From Klebsiella pneumoniae (GTDB taxonomy: Bacteria > Pseudomonadota > Gammaproteobacteria > Pseudomonadales > UBA5518): 64,000 nt of DNA. Under the pieces are notes generated by a model. That model worked only from the letters and a program-made list of their open reading frames with translations, ran no database searches and was not told the DNA's origin. The DNA is taken from positions 1 to 64,000 of the forward strand of contig CAMAXE010000016.1 in assembly GCA_945862145.1 (NCBI GenBank), written 5' to 3'. Shown here in pieces: positions 59,992 through 64,000 of the stretch; the stretch's first letter is position 1, and the number at the start of each line of letters is the position of its first letter. The translations under genes and the position numbers were made by a program.

Positions 59992-60585
59992 ATGAACCAG
60001 AAGACCTCGCGCCGCGATGACATCCTGCGGCACCTTGCCTTGATGCTCGAGGCAACGCCGGGCGGCCGCATCACAACAGCGGCTCTGGCCGCGCGCATCG
60101 GCGTGTCGGAGGCTGCGCTCTACCGCCATTTCCCCAGCAAGGCGCGGATGTTCGAAGTGCTTATCGAATTCATCGAGGAAACGCTGTTTTCGCGGCTTGC
60201 ACGGATCCGCCGCGAGGAGACCGACGCCCTCGCGCAGTGCGAACAGATACTGGGGCTGTTGCTGGGCTTCTGCGAGCGCAATCCCGGAATCACCCGGCTG
60301 CTGACGGGTGACGCCCTGGCCGGCGAGAACGAACGGTTGCGCACGCGCGTGCAGCAACTCTACGACCGGCTGGAGACCGAATTACGCACGGTGCTGCGCG
60401 AGGCCGAGCCCCGTCAGGGGCTGCGCACGTCCATTCCGGCGGCCTTGGTGGCCAACCTGCTGCTTGCAGTTGCGGAGGGGCGGATTGGTCAATTCGTGCG
60501 CTCCGATTTCCGGCGATCGCCTACCGAACACTGGCCCGAGCACTGGCTACTTTTATCCGCCACGGTGTTCCGCCAAGGGCATTAG
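59992..60585 (+). CDS. slmA: Nucleoid occlusion factor SlmA (TetR family)
   Basis: A 197-residue TetR-fold DNA-binding inhibitor of FtsZ assembly over the nucleoid. HTH: RITTAALAARIGVSEAALYRHFPSKARMFEVLIEF (broken here only by helix ends). The C-terminal QFVRSDFRRSPTEHW is the SlmA signature. It starts 20 bp after argB. Confidence 0.95.
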   Translation: MNQKTSRRDDILRHLALMLEATPGGRITTAALAARIGVSEAALYRHFPSKARMFEVLIEFIEETLFSRLARIRREETDALAQCEQILGLLLGFCERNPGITRLLTGDALAGENERLRTRVQQLYDRLETELRTVLREAEPRQGLRTSIPAALVANLLLAVAEGRIGQFVRSDFRRSPTEHWPEHWLLLSATVFRQGH

Positions 60586-60592
60586 GCAGGCG

Positions 60593-61225
60593 TCAGTGGC
60601 TCGGTATCGTGGGGTGCAAGATGTGGAAGCGCTCCACATCCATGGTAAATCGCATGTCAATAGCCTTCAGTTCGTTCTTGAAGCGCTCGATCTGGTTATC
60701 GTGCACGCCGATTTCGGCACGCAGGGACTCAACCGTCCCGGGAAGATCCTTTGGTACCTGCTGACCCGAGCGCTCCAGCTCGGCAGCCTGCGCCTGCTCG
60801 GCTTCCAGCCGCTGCTTGAGATTGGCGACGTTCCCCTTCAAAAGGTTTATCCGCACCCTTACCTCGTTCAGCCGGCGCTTGCGCGCCGCATCGATGTCTT
60901 CCACTGTGCTGTAGCGGGCGAGCAGCATGTCGTCGTACCGGGCTTGCCGCGCCTCTTCTTCCTTGCGCAATTGCGTCTGGATCACGCTGTTGTTTGACTG
61001 TCTGCGCTCGGCATCGGTGAGGGCACGCGGAACAACCTCGATCACCCTGCCTGCCTGGTTGAGAACCTGATAGCCCTTGTGGGCTAACTGGGGCGGGACC
61101 TGGTCGTCGATGACGGTGAAGCCATCGTTGTTCTCGTAACGGAAAAACACTTCCTCGCCAAGCGCAGGCAGTGCCTGCAGGTACATCGCTGCTCCCAATG
61201 CCAGTATCACTGCGGTTGCTCTCAT
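60593..61225 (-). CDS. Exported DUF4124-type protein with coiled coil
   Basis: A 210-residue protein with a signal peptide (about 1-23, ALPALGEE). A short DUF4124-like domain follows (VFFRYENNDGFTVIDDQVPPQLAHKGYQVLN). Residues about 80-200 are a charged coiled coil (EEEARQARYDDMLLARY, NLKQRLEAEQAQAAEL, IGVHDNQIERFKNELKAID). It is probably periplasmic; role unknown. It lies between slmA (convergent) and pyrE (same strand, 28 bp upstream), so it may be co-transcribed with pyrE. Confidence 0.82.
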   Translation of the reverse strand: MRATAVILALGAAMYLQALPALGEEVFFRYENNDGFTVIDDQVPPQLAHKGYQVLNQAGRVIEVVPRALTDAERRQSNNSVIQTQLRKEEEARQARYDDMLLARYSTVEDIDAARKRRLNEVRVRINLLKGNVANLKQRLEAEQAQAAELERSGQQVPKDLPGTVESLRAEIGVHDNQIERFKNELKAIDMRFTMDVERFHILHPTIPSH

Positions 61226-61253
61226 CTCACGGCCCCTCCGCCCAGCTCCATGG

Positions 61254-61910
61254 TCACGCGATACTCCCGTGGGTTGCGCCCCACTGCTGCCGGTAGAGAA
61301 GCACCCGTGGCAAGTGCTCCCGGAACGCGGATTCTGCCTCCAGAAAGCGGACGATATCGTCCAGGCGCGCGATGCTCGTCACGGGTGCTTCGAGTTCGGC
61401 GGCCAATTCGGCGACTGCCGACCGGCCATTCGGTCCCACCTCGTCGCGGTCGAGCCCTATGACTACGCCGGCAACGCTGGCCCCGGCACCGCGGATAAGC
61501 TCGACGACCTCACGCACCGCGGTGCCGGCGGTGATCACGTCATCGACTATCAGGACCCTTCCCTTCAGGGGGGCGCCGATCAGCGAGCCGCCCTCGCCAT
61601 GGGCCTTTGCCTCCTTGCGGTTGAAGGCGCAGTGGACGTCGCGCCCCCCCTCGGCAATGGCAATGGCGGTGGTGACCGCGAGCGGGATGCCCTTGTAAGC
61701 AGGGCCGAAGAGCATGTCGTATTCAATGCCGGCTTGCGCGATGGCCGCGGCATAACAGCGGCCCAGAGTCGCAAGCGATGCGCCGCTGCTGAAGTGGCCG
61801 GCGTTGAAGAAGTAGGGGCTGAGGCGTCCTGATTTCAGCGTGAACTCGCCGAATCGCAACGCGTGATGGGAAAGCGCCAAGCGGATGAACTCGCTACCGT
61901 GACTGGACAT
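61254..61910 (-). CDS. pyrE: Orotate phosphoribosyltransferase
   Basis: Fifth step of pyrimidine synthesis. 218 residues. SGRLSPYFFNAGHFSSG at the N-terminus, FGPAYKGIPLAVTTAIAIAE, FNRKEAKAHGEGG and the PRPP loop VLIVDDVITAGTAVREVV. It is divergent from crc, as in Pseudomonas. A TATACT -10-like box (61938-61943) lies 27 bp upstream, without a clear -35. Confidence 0.97.
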   Translation of the reverse strand: MSSHGSEFIRLALSHHALRFGEFTLKSGRLSPYFFNAGHFSSGASLATLGRCYAAAIAQAGIEYDMLFGPAYKGIPLAVTTAIAIAEGGRDVHCAFNRKEAKAHGEGGSLIGAPLKGRVLIVDDVITAGTAVREVVELIRGAGASVAGVVIGLDRDEVGPNGRSAVAELAAELEAPVTSIARLDDIVRFLEAESAFREHLPRVLLYRQQWGATHGSIA

Positions 61911-62023
61911 GTCTACCGAGCCGCTATTTTTCCACCGAGTATAGCAGCGCGTTCGCGTCCCAATGCGGATCCAGCCGGCACGCGCTCATGTATGATTACA
62001 GGTACGCAAGCACGGATACTTTG

Positions 62024-62800
62024 ATGCGCGTGATCAGTTTCTGCACCGACGGACTCCGCGAAGCCGTTGGGAAAGGCTTTTTCGAGTGGGCCCTGCGCCA
62101 GGACCCGGACATTATATGTGTCCAGGATCTGCGCCTGAGCGAGTCGAAGCTCAGGGCTACAAAGTACAACCCCGAGGGCTACTTCAGCTATTTTTTCGAC
62201 TCGATAGAGGGCACCACCAACGGCGTTGCCATCTATTGCCGCAAACTGCCCAAAGCCATCATGACGGGCCTTGGTCTCGGCGAGGCCGACGGCGAGGGGC
62301 GGTACATCCAGGCCGACTTCGAGAGCATCAGCGTCGCCTGCCTCCTGGCGCCTGCGGCAAGCCTGACGGATCCCGGTTCACTAGCCCGTAAATCCAGGTT
62401 TTTCGAGCAACTCGGCTCGCAGCTCGACAAGGTGCGCAAGAAGCGCCGTCAGTACATCCTGTGCGGCAACTGGAACATGGTGCATCTGGCGCGCGATTTG
62501 CGCCGCACAAGCACCGAGCAGGATGATCCGGGCTTGCTGGGTGCCGAGCGCGAGTGGCTCGGAACGCTGTTTGGCGAGCTCGGTTATGTCGATACGTTCC
62601 GTGAAGTGAACACCGACCAGGACGAGTTCTCGTGGTGGCCCGCCGGGCGCGACGGGGCGGATGCCTCGCGGGTCGACTATCAGGTGGTATCGGGAGGGCT
62701 ACGTGGCACCATCGAGTACGCCACGCTTTTCAGGGGCCAGGAGTTCTCGTCCCACGCCCCGCTCACGGCAGACTACGACATCGAAATCGCCCGCCTCTGA
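62024..62800 (+). CDS. crc: Catabolite repression control protein Crc
   Basis: A 258-residue protein of the exonuclease III/EEP fold that in Pseudomonas acts with Hfq to silence catabolic mRNAs and has no nuclease activity. I start at ATG 62024 (MRVISFCTDGLREAV); 12 codons upstream from 61988 are possible. Signatures: PDIICVQDLRLSESKL, GVAIYCRKLPKAIMTGLG, GRYIQADFESISVA, KKRRQYILCGNWNM and EFSWWPAGRDGADASRVDYQV. Nuclease residues are altered (VQD for LQE, CGNWN for GDxN), as in known Crc. It is convergent with rph. Confidence 0.93.
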   Translation: MRVISFCTDGLREAVGKGFFEWALRQDPDIICVQDLRLSESKLRATKYNPEGYFSYFFDSIEGTTNGVAIYCRKLPKAIMTGLGLGEADGEGRYIQADFESISVACLLAPAASLTDPGSLARKSRFFEQLGSQLDKVRKKRRQYILCGNWNMVHLARDLRRTSTEQDDPGLLGAEREWLGTLFGELGYVDTFREVNTDQDEFSWWPAGRDGADASRVDYQVVSGGLRGTIEYATLFRGQEFSSHAPLTADYDIEIARL

Positions 62801-62823
62801 GGCGTGCGATCCCGAAGGCAGGC

Positions 62824-63546
62824 TCAGTCCTGGGCGAGCGCCATTTTCTGCACCCGCACGAGGTTCTGGGTACCGACGCGGGCAAGCTCCAGCATCCTTC
62901 CGAGATCCTCTGCGCCTAAGGGCTTGCCCTCTGCGGTGCCCTGCACCTCGATATAGTCGCCGTGCTCGGTCATCACGACATTCATGTCGGTTTCGGCAGC
63001 CGAGTCCTCGGCATAATCGAGATCAAGCACCGGGGCATCACGGTAGATGCCCACGGAAACGGCCGCGACCATGTGGCGTAGCGGATCATCGCCGAACAGG
63101 CGTCGGCGACGACCTTCGGCAAGCGCGTCCACCAGCGCCACGCAGGCACCGGTGATTGCCGCGGTTCGTGTGCCGCCATCGGCCTGGATCACGTCGCAGT
63201 CGATGATCACGGTGTTCTCGCCCAACTTCTTCATGTCGACGGCAGAACGCAACGCCCTGCCGATCAGGCGCTGGATCTCCACGCTACGGCCACCCTGCTT
63301 GCCCTTGGTGGCCTCGCGATCGGAGCGCGTGTGCGTGGCACGGGGGAGCATTCCGTATTCGGCCGTGAGCCAGCCACTGCCCTCACCGCGCAGGAAACGG
63401 GGGACGCCGCGGTCGATGCTCGCCGTGCAGATAACGCGGGTATCGCCGAATTCCACCAATACCGAACCCTCGGCATGGCGGCTGAATCGGCGGGTAATTC
63501 GCACCGGGCGAATCTGTTCCGGGCGGCGGCCGCTGGGTCTGTCCAT
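62824..63546 (-). CDS. rph: Ribonuclease PH
   Basis: Phosphorolytic 3'-5' exoribonuclease for tRNA 3'-end maturation. 240 residues from ATG 63546 ([17 protein letters not shown]); an ATG two codons upstream (63552) is equally possible. The longer frame to 63705 overlaps the yicC start and is not conserved. Signatures: [53 protein letters not shown] and [22 protein letters not shown] (here VIIDCDV). It is divergent from yicC. Confidence 0.96.
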   Translation of the reverse strand: MDRPSGRRPEQIRPVRITRRFSRHAEGSVLVEFGDTRVICTASIDRGVPRFLRGEGSGWLTAEYGMLPRATHTRSDREATKGKQGGRSVEIQRLIGRALRSAVDMKKLGENTVIIDCDVIQADGGTRTAAITGACVALVDALAEGRRRRLFGDDPLRHMVAAVSVGIYRDAPVLDLDYAEDSAAETDMNVVMTEHGDYIEVQGTAEGKPLGAEDLGRMLELARVGTQNLVRVQKMALAQD

Positions 63547-63694
63547 GCACATGGTTCCGGTAAACGGGAGGGGGAAGTCGCGAGGCCGGAGATTATACAC
63601 AGCGAAGCGGCACACAGGCCGCCTGACGCGTGGTGCGCGCGCGGCCGGCACGGCTACAATGTTTGCCATTCCCTGGCGCATCCGGAGATCGCCC

Positions 63695-64000
63695 TTGCCA
63701 CCCATTCAGAGCATGACGGGTTTTGCGCGCGCCGAAACAGCGCAGCCCTGGGGGGCGCTGAGCTGCGAGATCCGCTCGGTCAACCATCGCTACCTCGAAC
63801 TGCAGTTGCGTTTACCGGAGTCGCTGCGCCACGTCGAGCACGCGGCCCGCGAACTGCTGCGTGAGCGGCTGGGGCGCGGCAAGGTCGACTGCTCGCTGCG
63901 ATTGCAGTCGGGCGATCGCGCCGCCAGCACGTTGCGCATCGACCACAACCTGCTCGCCAAGGTGCTCGAGGCCTGCGCTCGTATCGAGTCAGACTCCGCC
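63695..64000 (+). CDS. yicC: YicC family endoribonuclease, N-terminal part (cut by window edge)
   Basis: The first 102 codons of a yicC gene. A TTG at 63695 follows cggag by eight bases and gives [14 protein letters not shown]; the ATG at 63713 would cut into the conserved SMTGFAR motif. [19 protein letters not shown] and [17 protein letters not shown] are YicC signatures. E. coli YicC is an endoribonuclease involved in RNA turnover. Its position divergent from rph is conserved. Confidence 0.92.
   Translation, partial: MPPIQSMTGFARAETAQPWGALSCEIRSVNHRYLELQLRLPESLRHVEHAARELLRERLGRGKVDCSLRLQSGDRAASTLRIDHNLLAKVLEACARIESDSA

Overview
This window is a G+C-rich chromosomal segment of a gammaproteobacterium. 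The lineage call rests on conserved neighbourhoods: pilG-pilH-pilI-pilJ-chpA-chpC divergent from gshB, then tonB-like/algH/ruvX; pilU-pilT divergent from yggS-proC-yggT-metX-metW-(DUF4426)-rdgB-hemW; ftsY/rsmD-coaD-fdx/mutM; rpmBG-radC/coaBC-algC-argB-slmA; and pyrE/crc/rph/yicC. Crc, SlmA, the Chp system and the long membrane-anchored AlgC recall Pseudomonas, but the order differs in places: there is no dut between coaBC and algC, no ftsEX between ftsY and rpoH, and no pilK or chpB in the Chp cluster. A TonB receptor and TPR-sulfotransferases suggest a free-living environmental lineage. I cannot name the genus.

Region by region. 1-5.5 kb: a 23-bp tandem repeat, ilvA divergent from rpiA, then sixA with an unusual CHAD-FAH fusion gene and a small secreted protein. 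5.4-13.6 kb is the most accessory-looking part: two tandem TPR-sulfotransferases, a large TonB-dependent receptor with a clear terminator, and an overlapping aminotransferase/sulfotransferase-like gene pair that resembles a plant fusion protein split in two. 13.7-15.4 kb: an ECF sigma factor with a small membrane protein and a DUF6249-like protein. 15.4-21.9 kb: the glycolytic epd-pgk-fba neighbourhood, interrupted by a double-cNMP/inactive-rhodanese gene, a SYLF lipoprotein, and a scar made of an IS21-type transposase remnant, a short-chain dehydrogenase remnant and a REP-like palindrome. 22.0-25.7 kb: a methyl-cycle operon (ArsR-methyltransferase regulator with a perfect palindromic operator, metK, ahcY), then rsmE.

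26.5-37 kb: the twitching-motility chemosensory system, dominated by a 2155-residue ChpA with a long Pro/Glu/Gln repeat linker. 37-43 kb: gshB, a TonB-type protein, algH, ruvX and the pilU/pilT retraction ATPases. 42.3-48.5 kb: a long housekeeping run covering PLP homeostasis, proline, methionine, nucleotide sanitation and haem chaperone. 48.5-55.2 kb: trmB, a DUF423 protein, rpoH with a CIRCE-type operator, ftsY, rsmD, coaD, ferredoxin, mutM, rpmG, rpmB and radC. 55.3-64 kb: coaBC, algC, argB, slmA, a secreted DUF4124-type protein, pyrE, crc, rph and the start of yicC, which runs off the right edge.

No rRNA, tRNA, CRISPR array or intact mobile element was seen. The strongest candidates for new biology are the CHAD-FAH fusion beside sixA, the split equivalent of the plant sulfotransferase-aminotransferase protein, the CIRCE site at rpoH, and the tandem sulfotransferases beside a TonB receptor.
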